Under the pieces are notes generated by a model. That model had not been told where the DNA came from. It ran no database searches and saw only the letters and a program-made list of their open reading frames with translations. The position numbers and the translations under genes were made by a program. Below, piece by piece: positions 1-5,392 of a DNA stretch of 5,392 bases. The number at the start of each line of letters is the position of its first letter. Within the stretch, counting starts at the first letter, position 1. Source of the stretch: Lachnospiraceae bacterium (lineage in GTDB: Bacteria > Bacillota > Clostridia > Lachnospirales > Lachnospiraceae). Location of the stretch: NCBI GenBank assembly GCA_024684155.1, contig JAIKXK010000012.1, positions 1 to 5,392 on the forward strand, written 5' to 3'.

Positions 1-309
1 GAACAGTGTTTAGAGGAACTTGAAACTTATATAGCAAAGGAAAAAATATTGTTGATTTCCCCAATCTATTTAGGAGAAGAGGTGTGGAAAGAAGAAAAAG
101 ATCCGGAATTTGATAGGGATTCAGTGATAAAGTGCAGAAAATTAAAGGAAATCTATGAATCCATTGCAAAGGAAAGGGGGATTCACTTTATGGCAGCCTC
201 TAACTATGTAGAAGCTGATAAGGCAGATGATGAACACTTAAATGAAAATGGACACCAAATTCTAGCCAATGTGGTATATGATAAACTCATAGAAATTAAG
301 ATGTTATAG
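1..309 (+). CDS. SGNH/GDSL-type esterase, C-terminal part (5' end outside window)
   Basis: The frame is open from the first base, so this is the last 102 codons of a longer gene; a TTG at 49 is only an internal codon. The family hydrolyses ester bonds, often acetyl groups on sugars or small acyl esters. The visible part shows the family's C-terminal pattern: a LLISP strand (residues 17-21), a helix with KCRKLKEIYESIAKERG leading into HFMAAS, then the block V motif ADDEHLNENGH. Here Asp76 and His79 (visible numbering, DxxH spacing) would be the catalytic acid and base. The nucleophile Ser block (GDS) lies upstream and cannot be checked. It resembles arylesterase-like SGNH hydrolases more than true lipases. 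It lies 106 nt before a sugar symporter on the same strand with no clear terminator between, so a shared role in removing acyl groups from an imported sugar is plausible. Substrate unknown. Confidence 0.8.
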   Translation, partial: EQCLEELETYIAKEKILLISPIYLGEEVWKEEKDPEFDRDSVIKCRKLKEIYESIAKERGIHFMAASNYVEADKADDEHLNENGHQILANVVYDKLIEIKML

Positions 310-352
310 AAATAATTTTCTAAAAGTCGAGATATCCTTCTATAAACCATGC

Positions 353-400
353 TCTTGCTGTCATTATAATGGCACCATAAAAGTTCCGCGTAGAGCAAGA
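353..400. repeat. Spaced inverted heptamer around the transporter promoter
   Basis: TCTTGCT at 353-359 is matched by its exact reverse complement AGCAAGA at 394-400. The arms are 41 bp apart start to start, about four helical turns, and bracket the TATAAT box at 365-370. A smaller ATGG-CA-CCAT palindrome (369-378) lies between them, at the expected transcription start. This could be a pair of regulator half-sites or, in read-through RNA, a weak stem just before the ribosome-binding site. Seven-base arms at this distance can arise by chance, so this is tentative. Confidence 0.25.
365..370 (+). promoter_or_regulatory. Putative -10 box of the symporter-esterase operon
   Basis: A perfect TATAAT lies 45 nt before the symporter start codon. 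At 16-18 bp spacing upstream (341-348) there is only AT-rich sequence with no TTGACA-like hexamer, and no TGn extension precedes the box. If used, transcription would begin near 376-377 and leave a leader of about 39 nt. A good -10 with a poor -35 fits an activator-dependent promoter, as expected for a gene controlled by an AraC-type protein, but this is inference. Confidence 0.45.
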
Positions 401-404
401 TATT

Positions 405-410
405 AGGAGG
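405..410 (+). promoter_or_regulatory. Ribosome-binding site of the GPH symporter
   Basis: A perfect AGGAGG is placed 5 nt before the ATG at 416, which fixes the symporter start. Confidence 0.85.
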
Positions 411-415
411 TTAAA

Positions 416-1825
416 ATGAAGGGACAAGTAAATTCAAAGAATAAAGTATCTGTACTGGAACAAATCGGATACTTTTGTGGAGACTTTGGGGGTAGTTTAG
501 TTAATTTATATGTAAGTGCTTTTTACCTAACATTCTGTACCTATGTTTTAGGAATAAGCCCTGCATGGATGGCCACATTATTTTTGTTTGCCAGAATCTG
601 GGATGCCATCAATGATCCTATGATAGGTTCACTTCCAGACAGATTCAAGATTGGAAAAGGTAGTGATAAATTTAAACCATGGGTAAAGGTATTTATGGTA
701 CCTTTGGCAATATCTGGTTTACTTTGCTTTGCAAACGTTTCAAGCTTTCCTGACATGGTAAAACATATTTGGGTTGCAGCTACTTACATTTTCTATGGAA
801 TGGCATATACCGGTGTATCAATGCCTTATGGGGCCATGGCCAGTGTTATAACAGATGATCCGGTTGAAAGAACAAAACTATCTAGAGCAAGAGCCTTTGG
901 TGGAATTGGTGTAGGAATCGTATTTATTCCATTAGTATCTTTAGCAATCTGGGATAACGCCGGAAATCCAAAAGCCAGTGGTTACTTTATGATGGCAATT
1001 ATTGCAGGTGTATTATCTATTGGATTTTACATTGCACTTTTACTTTTCTCTAAAGAGCGAATTCATCAGGAACGTAAATATGATGATAATACTAAGAAAA
1101 AATACAGCCTGGTTCATGTCATTAAAGAGGCATTTACCAATCGTGCATTAATCGGTGTTATGTTAGCATCTGTTGGTAGTATGTTTGCATCAGCTCAGAG
1201 TGCAACAAGCTATCTATACAAAGAGTATTACCATATGCCAAAGGCAATGGCAGCAACTTCATTTATGAGTTTGCCAATGATGTTTTTAACATTTTTCTTT
1301 GTGCCCAAATTGGCAAAATTGATTGGTAACAGAAAGCTTATCATTATTAGTGCAACCTATAGTATTGTTGCTTATACCATTCTATTTTTAGTACCAATTC
1401 CAAATGCCTATGTATTTATGTTTGTAAACACTGTTGCTGGTGTTGGTCTTACAGTATTTACAATGCTTGTATGGGCATTGGTTACTGAGGCAATTGATTA
1501 TCAGGAATACAAGTCTGGCGAAAGATCAGATGGTACCATGTATTCTCTTTATACATTTTCAAGAAAGATCGGTTCCGCTGTAACTGCATCTGTTTCTACA
1601 GCTTTAATCGGTGCTGCCGGATTTGTTGCTGGTGCTGAAGTTCAGGTTGCAGGATTTGGAGAAAATATTCGAAAATTAATTACACTTCTACCATTAGTGG
1701 GTGCCACTGTAATTCTTATTAGTATTGCGATTATTTATCCATTGAGTAAGAAAAAATCTGCAGCTATGTATGATGAATTAAAGAAAAGACACGAAGGTGG
1801 AGAGAGTGAAAATGAAAACAATTAA
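416..1825 (+). CDS. GPH-family (MelB-like) sugar:cation symporter
   Basis: This 469-residue, roughly 12-helix membrane protein belongs to the glycoside-pentoside-hexuronide:cation symporter family of the major facilitator superfamily (melibiose carrier MelB has 473 residues). It would import a small glycoside or oligosaccharide with Na+ or H+. The hallmark ARIWDAINDPMIG starts at about residue 59 and is followed by DKFKPW. From memory of MelB, the cation-site residues are retained: Asp63 and Asp67 match MelB Asp55 and Asp59, and Thr132 matches Thr121. Asp23 matches sugar-binding Asp19, and Lys384 in helix XI matches Lys377. However, MelB's second sugar-binding aspartate (Asp124) is replaced by Ser135, which argues against a simple alpha-galactoside substrate. 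The C-terminus is a charged cytosolic tail. The gene overlaps the downstream esterase by 14 nt, so the two are probably co-transcribed and translationally coupled. Family call is firm; substrate is open. Confidence 0.93.
   Translation: MKGQVNSKNKVSVLEQIGYFCGDFGGSLVNLYVSAFYLTFCTYVLGISPAWMATLFLFARIWDAINDPMIGSLPDRFKIGKGSDKFKPWVKVFMVPLAISGLLCFANVSSFPDMVKHIWVAATYIFYGMAYTGVSMPYGAMASVITDDPVERTKLSRARAFGGIGVGIVFIPLVSLAIWDNAGNPKASGYFMMAIIAGVLSIGFYIALLLFSKERIHQERKYDDNTKKKYSLVHVIKEAFTNRALIGVMLASVGSMFASAQSATSYLYKEYYHMPKAMAATSFMSLPMMFLTFFFVPKLAKLIGNRKLIIISATYSIVAYTILFLVPIPNAYVFMFVNTVAGVGLTVFTMLVWALVTEAIDYQEYKSGERSDGTMYSLYTFSRKIGSAVTASVSTALIGAAGFVAGAEVQVAGFGENIRKLITLLPLVGATVILISIAIIYPLSKKKSAAMYDELKKRHEGGESENENN
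1796..1802 (+). promoter_or_regulatory. Ribosome-binding site deciding the esterase start
   Basis: GGTGGAG inside the end of the symporter gene, with GGAG at 1799-1802, sits 9 nt before the ATG at 1812. The in-frame GTG at 1797 would add five residues but falls within this site and has no comparable sequence upstream, so ATG 1812 is preferred. Confidence 0.65.
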
Positions 1826-3146
1826 AGTAGAGACATCTTTAGGTACTGTTTGCGGTCTTGATATGGAGGATGGAATTTTACAGTTTCGCGGGGTTCGCTA
1901 TGGAACTGCTAAAAGATGGATGTATCCAGAAGCCGTTGAAAAATGGAATGGAGAATATGATGCAACAGAGTTTAAAGCAGCCTGTTTCCAGAATAGAAGT
2001 TTTAAAGATGAAGCTTCAACAGAACCAACACCTTTTTACTATAAGGAGTTTCGGGAAAATGAACATTATGATTACAGTGAAGACTGTTTGTTTTTAAATA
2101 TTTATGCCCCTAAGGACGCGAAAGAGGCGGACGTAATTATTTATATTCATGGTGGCGCCTTTATGGGTGGTTGCGGAAATGAAAAGCATATGGATGGAAG
2201 TGCCTATGCGAAGAAGGGAATCATTTTTGTTTCCATAAACTATCGATTAGGACCATTAGGATTCTTATGCGATGAAAAGCTGAAAGAGGAGTCAGGACAT
2301 AGTGGAAACTATGGATTGTATGATCAGCTGGAAGCCATAAAATGGGTGTATCACCATATTTCCTCATTTGGAGGAAATCCTGATAAAATCACATTATTTG
2401 GACAGTCAGCTGGGGCTATGAGTGTCCAACAGCATGTGTTATCACCTCTGACAAAACCTTATATTTATGCGGCTTATATGGCCAGTGGTGGTGGAATCGG
2501 TACTTCATTTGGAAAAGTGGATGCGGAAGAGGACAGTTATGAATACTGTAAAAAAATGACTGCTCTTTTGGGAGAAAATCCAAAGGAATGGAGAGAAAAA
2601 CCGGTGGAAGAAGTGTTTCAAACGTTTTGGGAGATTGCGGATCAAAATGTACTTTCTCATTTCTGTCCACATATTGATGGCTTGCTAATAGAAAAGGATC
2701 CACTGGTTGTGTTAAAAGAAGGACAACAGGCACACATTCCTTATCTTATGAGTTCAAATGAACAGGATATTGTGCCAAATGAATTACATACCATGGCATA
2801 TCGGTGGTGTAAAGAAGTTGGAAAGGATAAAGACAAAGCATATTGTTTCCGATTCAACAGACATCTTCCGGGAGATGATGCCGGAGCATTTCATTCAGCT
2901 GAGCTATGGTATACCATAGGTTCCCTTCAACACTGTTGGCGCCCAATGACAGGGTGGGATGAAACGATAAAAGAGACGTTAGTGGATGCAATTTCTAATT
3001 TCGCTCACTGTGGTAACCCTAATGGGAAAAAGATTCAAAATTGGGAGCCTATAACTGAGGACTATCAAAATCTTTTTATAATTGATGATGACGAAATGAA
3101 ATATGGATCTATATTTGATATTTCTTCCGATATTCCCCAGGAGTAA
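1812..3146 (+). CDS. Type-B carboxylesterase (alpha/beta hydrolase)
   Basis: From ATG 1812 the protein has 444 residues and no signal peptide, so it is a cytosolic ester hydrolase. Family marks in order: the N-terminal LGTVCG...FRGVRYG pattern (residues 10-31), the type-B signature EDCLFLNIYAP from residue 90, the oxyanion-hole HGGAF at 113-117, and the nucleophile elbow FGQSAGAMS with catalytic Ser199. The likely catalytic acid is Asp319 in NEQDIVP, and the likely base is His361 in AFHSAELWY, which matches the GxxHGxE-type His block of cholinesterase relatives. It is shorter than the usual ~490-550 residues, and the acid-to-base spacing (42 residues) is about half that of para-nitrobenzyl esterase. 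Such enzymes act on many esters; beside a sugar symporter and a GH2 glycosidase, deacylation of an imported sugar is a reasonable guess. It overlaps the symporter by 14 nt and the opposing regulator by 38 nt. An alternative GTG start at 1797 is less likely. Confidence 0.92.
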   Translation: MKTIKVETSLGTVCGLDMEDGILQFRGVRYGTAKRWMYPEAVEKWNGEYDATEFKAACFQNRSFKDEASTEPTPFYYKEFRENEHYDYSEDCLFLNIYAPKDAKEADVIIYIHGGAFMGGCGNEKHMDGSAYAKKGIIFVSINYRLGPLGFLCDEKLKEESGHSGNYGLYDQLEAIKWVYHHISSFGGNPDKITLFGQSAGAMSVQQHVLSPLTKPYIYAAYMASGGGIGTSFGKVDAEEDSYEYCKKMTALLGENPKEWREKPVEEVFQTFWEIADQNVLSHFCPHIDGLLIEKDPLVVLKEGQQAHIPYLMSSNEQDIVPNELHTMAYRWCKEVGKDKDKAYCFRFNRHLPGDDAGAFHSAELWYTIGSLQHCWRPMTGWDETIKETLVDAISNFAHCGNPNGKKIQNWEPITEDYQNLFIIDDDEMKYGSIFDISSDIPQE

Positions 3147-4305
3147 GATCATATTTTGCCTTGAATAATTTTACAAAGTAGTTGGAGTCATAGATACCTA
3201 CCTTGAAGCTAACCTCCTGGATTTTTTCATGAGAAGAAATCAGGAGGCTAGCTGCTTTTTCAAGACGAATATCTCGAAGATATTCTAAAGGCGTGTATCC
3301 TGTTTCTTTCTTAAATTGAGTAATCATATAACTTTCAGAGATGCTATGATTATCTGCTAACTGCTGAACGGTTAGAGATGAACTATAATTTTGTTTTATG
3401 GTAAAAATAATGCTTTGTACTAAAGCTGAATATTGGTCTTTTTTTTGCATAGTGATGTAATCACAAAACTCTTGAATCATTTTGTGATTGATTTTTTCCA
3501 TTTGTGAGATTGTATTTGCATTGGCTAAGGCAATGGATTCCTGGTAAGAAATTTGATGTATTACTGGGGCAGGAACTCCTGCTTCATAGGCAGCAATTCG
3601 TGTCATGGCACGATTTATAGCATAACCACTAAGAGCAGAGCCTTTGGCATTGTTTTTTTGCCATAGGCGATTAGAGTGGTTTGATAGAGTATCTCTATAG
3701 GAAATTGCCGTATGAAAATCACCTTCTTTTATGGCATCCATATATTTCTTTTCCATATCATAATGCAACTCTAAGTTTGCATTGCTAATATCCGTTTCAT
3801 CTAAGTGAGCAACCTCATCAGAAATTTCATCTGAAGTTTTAAAAAAAGTATAGTGCTCTGTTAAATGTGTTAGTTGAAACTCCTTTAGAATGTAATTTAT
3901 AATTCTTCCAATTTGAAGGTCTGGAAGGATTGGAAAAGAACCATAGTATATATTTAATTCCTGAGGAGACATTGACAGCTGATAGTGATTAATGATTTGA
4001 ATGCATTGTTTTGCAGAAATCTCATCAGCAAGATATGGTCCGATGATTACTGGTACTTTGTTAAAATAAAAAAGAATAATACGCAAATGTAGGGAGTCTT
4101 CGTAGTAGTTGATGTTATCCTGGTGGCTTTTATTCAGAATTAGTTCTAAGGCTTCTGGCTGTAGCCAGGATTGTTCTTTGGCCAATCGATTATTGTCGCA
4201 AAAGGCTACAATATCAGATTTGGATTCAAAAGAGCGCATATTCAATTGAAAGATACTTTGCAACATCCCTTTTACAATTTCTAAAATTGACGTATTATCA
4301 GTCAT
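3109..4305 (-). CDS. AraC-family transcriptional regulator with N-terminal sensor region
   Basis: The protein has 398 residues. The C-terminal ~100 form an AraC/XylS DNA-binding domain: first helix-turn-helix in LTVQQLADNHSISESYM (311-327), second in KIQEVSFKVGIYDSNYF (361-377), closing with the family ending DLTPGEYRKKY (386-396). Residues 1 to ~150 look like an alpha/beta ligand-sensing module (FYFNKVPVIIGPYLAD, YYGSFPILPD). Residues ~185-285 are mostly helical, with a NRAMTRIAAYEAGVPAPV segment of a kind I recall from multidomain AraC-type regulators in Firmicutes. The ligand is unknown; a sugar is likely from context. The gene is divergent from the GH2 gene (71-bp gap) and convergent with the symporter-esterase operon, so it is the obvious local regulator. 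ATG 4305 has a good AAGGAG site. Its last 38 nt overlap the esterase gene, no terminator is evident for it, and its coding sequence contains a long hairpin (3207-3253, residues 351-367). Confidence 0.93.
   Translation of the reverse strand: MTDNTSILEIVKGMLQSIFQLNMRSFESKSDIVAFCDNNRLAKEQSWLQPEALELILNKSHQDNINYYEDSLHLRIILFYFNKVPVIIGPYLADEISAKQCIQIINHYQLSMSPQELNIYYGSFPILPDLQIGRIINYILKEFQLTHLTEHYTFFKTSDEISDEVAHLDETDISNANLELHYDMEKKYMDAIKEGDFHTAISYRDTLSNHSNRLWQKNNAKGSALSGYAINRAMTRIAAYEAGVPAPVIHQISYQESIALANANTISQMEKINHKMIQEFCDYITMQKKDQYSALVQSIIFTIKQNYSSSLTVQQLADNHSISESYMITQFKKETGYTPLEYLRDIRLEKAASLLISSHEKIQEVSFKVGIYDSNYFVKLFKAKYDLTPGEYRKKYQI
3207..3260 (+). terminator. Probable intrinsic terminator of the symporter-esterase operon, inside the opposing araC-type gene
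   Basis: Arms at 3207-3228 and 3233-3253 form 20 pairs: AGCTA/TAGCT, one A-C mismatch (3212/3248), CCTCCTG/CAGGAGG, one bulged G (3220), then ATTTTTTC/GAAGAAAT with one G-U pair. The loop is ATGA (3229-3232). Two bases after the stem comes TTTTT (3256-3260). The stem begins 61 nt after the esterase stop, a normal terminator position. On the minus strand the same hairpin exists but is followed by TTCAAGG, not a T-tract, so it should stop only rightward transcription. The U-tract is short and the lower stem interrupted, so strength is uncertain. Confidence 0.6.
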
Positions 4306-4312
4306 AAGAAGA

Positions 4313-4318
4313 CTCCTT
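4313..4318 (-). promoter_or_regulatory. Ribosome-binding site of the AraC-family regulator
   Basis: Read on the minus strand this is AAGGAG, 7 nt before the ATG ending at 4305. It supports that methionine as the start of the regulator. Confidence 0.8.
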
Positions 4319-4329
4319 TAAAAACATAA

Positions 4330-4342
4330 TAAAATCATTTTA
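4330..4342. repeat. Palindrome in the divergent intergenic region, possible operator
   Basis: TAAAAT-C-ATTTTA has perfect 6-bp arms around one central base. Its right arm coincides with the proposed -10 box of the regulator. A weaker CAAT...ATTG symmetry lies at 4345-4357. The placement would suit autoregulation or control of the GH2 promoter, but AT-only arms are easily found by chance in such sequence, and AraC-type proteins usually bind direct repeats rather than palindromes. Confidence 0.3.
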
Positions 4343-4365
4343 AACAATCATATATTGAAAAACAA
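4337..4365 (-). promoter_or_regulatory. Putative promoter of the AraC-family regulator
   Basis: On the minus strand, TTGTTT (4360-4365) and TAAAAT (4337-4342) are separated by exactly 17 bp, a reasonable sigma-A-type promoter. Transcription would begin near 4330, giving a leader of about 25 nt that includes the AAGGAG site. On the plus strand I see no comparable -35/-10 pair for the GH2 gene: TATATT at 4351-4356 lacks a -35 and would leave a leader of only about 14 nt. The GH2 promoter is therefore unclear. Confidence 0.5.
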
Positions 4366-4366
4366 C

Positions 4367-4372
4367 AGGAGG
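4367..4372 (+). promoter_or_regulatory. Ribosome-binding site of the GH2 glycosidase
   Basis: A perfect AGGAGG lies 4 nt before the ATG at 4377. The spacing is slightly short but the match is complete, and it fixes the start of the GH2 gene. Confidence 0.85.
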
Positions 4373-4376
4373 TTTT

Positions 4377-5392
4377 ATGAAGAAAACAGTTATTAATAAC
4401 GGGTGGTTATTTTCCAAAGCAGAAGGAAAAAAATATGAAGAAAATGTTGATGTGACATCCATCGACTGGAAAAGGGCAAAAGAGGTAATCCTTCCACATA
4501 CCTGGTTTAAAGAAGAAGATCAATATCGGGGACTTACTTATTATAAAAAAGAATTAACGATTGACTATAAAGAAGATGAGGTATATTACATCGAGTTTGA
4601 AGGGGCAGATCAACGTTGCAAGGTTTATTGTAATGAAACATATCTTGGAGAGCATAAGGGTGCATATGCAACCTTTCGATTTATGCTACCAGATGAAGAT
4701 GTAAGCCAGGGACAGGTGACAATTACAGTTCTTTTAGATAATAGTAATTGTGATGAGGTATCTCCAATGTTTGGTGATTTTACTGTCTTTGGAGGCCTTT
4801 TTAGAAATGTAAGTATCTTAAGTGCAAAGAAGAATCATTTCGATTATTTATATTTTGGAACAAAGGGACTTATTCTTCGAACAAGGGTAGAGGACAACAA
4901 AGGAATCATTGAAGTAGAGCCTCACACCGTAACAGAAAAAGAAGGTACCATCTGCTATCAGGTATTCGATGAATCTAATGAGTGCATCGTAGAACTTGAA
5001 GAAAAAGAAAATCAAAATGCAGTGCTTTGTGTTAATGATGTAAAGCTTTGGAATGGTCGAAAGGATGTGAATTTATATTGCGTGAAAGCATCCTTGAAAG
5101 TGGATGAAAAAGTCTGGGATGAAGTTTCACTTACCACAGGATTTAAGAATTTTTCTATGGACCCGGATCATGGAGCATTCCTAAATGGAGAGCATTTGAA
5201 ATTAAAAGGCGTTGCAAAGCATGAAGACTTTGGAAGTAAACACAATGCAGTCACAAAAAAAGAAATTGAAAAAGATTTTGAATTGATCTCTGAAATTGGA
5301 GCGAATGCGGTTCGACTTTCTCATTATCAGCATCCACAGGAGACATATGATATTTGTGATAAAGAGGGATATCTTGTATGGGCAGAAATACC
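4377..5392 (+). CDS. Glycoside hydrolase family 2 enzyme, N-terminal 338 residues (3' end outside window)
   Basis: The frame is open to the window edge. GH2 enzymes remove beta-linked galactose, glucuronic acid, mannose or related sugars from non-reducing ends. Domains in order: the N-terminal sugar-binding jelly-roll (~1-150) with NGWLF (8-12), PHTW (40-43), YRGLTYYKKEL (50-60) and VFGGLFRNVSIL (137-148); an immunoglobulin-like domain (~155-260); then the start of the TIM barrel with LKGVAKHEDFG (from ~277; His282, Glu283, Asp284). The family signature follows as NAVRLSHYQHPQ...YDICDKEGYLVWAEIP from Asn310. The two catalytic glutamates lie beyond the window, so activity cannot be confirmed. 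The SHYQHP form resembles beta-galactosidase-type GH2 proteins of gut Firmicutes and Bacteroidetes as I recall them, but the substrate stays open. There is no signal peptide, so it is probably cytosolic. It is divergent from the AraC-type regulator, its likely controller. Confidence 0.92.
   Translation, partial: MKKTVINNGWLFSKAEGKKYEENVDVTSIDWKRAKEVILPHTWFKEEDQYRGLTYYKKELTIDYKEDEVYYIEFEGADQRCKVYCNETYLGEHKGAYATFRFMLPDEDVSQGQVTITVLLDNSNCDEVSPMFGDFTVFGGLFRNVSILSAKKNHFDYLYFGTKGLILRTRVEDNKGIIEVEPHTVTEKEGTICYQVFDESNECIVELEEKENQNAVLCVNDVKLWNGRKDVNLYCVKASLKVDEKVWDEVSLTTGFKNFSMDPDHGAFLNGEHLKLKGVAKHEDFGSKHNAVTKKEIEKDFELISEIGANAVRLSHYQHPQETYDICDKEGYLVWAEI

Noticed and set aside
307..322. TAGAAA-TAAT-TTTCTA hairpin over the stop codon of the first esterase as a terminator
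   Set aside because: The six-pair stem has a single G-C pair and is followed by AAAAG rather than a T-tract, so it is too weak to be a terminator.
204..398. Minus-strand open frame of 64 codons
   Set aside because: It runs antisense to the end of the SGNH esterase and across the symporter promoter region, with no recognisable domain.
729..744. cre-like catabolite-repression site TTGCAAACGTTTCAAG inside the symporter gene
   Set aside because: The core AAACGTTT is symmetric, but the right half lacks one base, so the conserved CA falls out of place. It lies over 300 nt inside the gene and the residues it encodes explain it equally well.
541..756. Minus-strand open frame of 71 codons within the symporter
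   Set aside because: It is a shadow of the symporter frame, without a family resemblance or a ribosome-binding site that I could identify.
1858..2097. Plus-strand open frame of 79 codons within the esterase
   Set aside because: It is out of frame with the esterase, whose conserved motifs run through the same bases.
2416..2733. Minus-strand open frame of 105 codons within the esterase
   Set aside because: It is antisense to conserved esterase sequence, and its low-complexity proline/histidine-rich translation has no domain resemblance.
3137..3220. CCAGGAG (3137-3143) pairing with CTCCTGG (3214-3220) before a T-run as an alternative terminator
   Set aside because: The loop would be 70 nt and the right arm is better used in the local stem 3207-3253. 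It might compete as an alternative structure, but nothing else supports it.
1..5392. CRISPR array, insertion sequence, tRNA or rRNA gene, riboswitch
   Set aside because: I saw no regular direct repeats with spacers, no transposase-like frame, no RNA-gene signature, and no leader long enough or structured enough to suggest a riboswitch.

Overview
The window looks like a carbohydrate-utilisation locus from a low-GC Gram-positive bacterium, most likely a Clostridia/Lachnospiraceae-type gut or plant-fibre organism. Support for this is the AT-rich sequence, strong AGGAGG ribosome-binding sites, AT-rich codon choice, and a gene mix typical of such genomes (GPH sugar symporter, GH2 glycosidase, AraC-type regulator, cytosolic esterases). 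The taxonomic call is inference; no rRNA or marker gene is present.

Layout. Positions 1-309 hold the C-terminal end of an SGNH/GDSL-type esterase whose start lies outside the window. After a 106-nt gap with a perfect TATAAT box and no clear terminator comes a melibiose-carrier-like GPH symporter (416-1825). It overlaps by 14 nt a type-B carboxylesterase (1812-3146), so those two form an operon. Converging on them, and overlapping the esterase end by 38 nt, is an AraC-family regulator on the minus strand (3109-4305). A compact 71-bp divergent intergenic region separates the regulator from a GH2 beta-glycosidase (4377 to the window edge), which is cut off before its catalytic glutamates.

How it may work together (inference). 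The symporter imports a small acylated oligosaccharide or glycoside, the two structurally unrelated esterases remove acyl groups in the cytosol, the GH2 enzyme cleaves the deacylated sugar, and the AraC regulator senses the substrate and controls the GH2 gene and possibly the transporter operon. The gene families are well supported; the substrate is not known.

The most unusual DNA-level feature is a 47-nt hairpin with 20 base pairs followed by a T-tract (3207-3260). It reads as an intrinsic terminator for the transporter-esterase operon but lies inside the coding sequence of the opposing regulator, in the helix that links its two DNA-binding motifs. I did not find a wholly new type of biological system; the locus is a plausible uncharacterised variant of a glycan-utilisation cassette.
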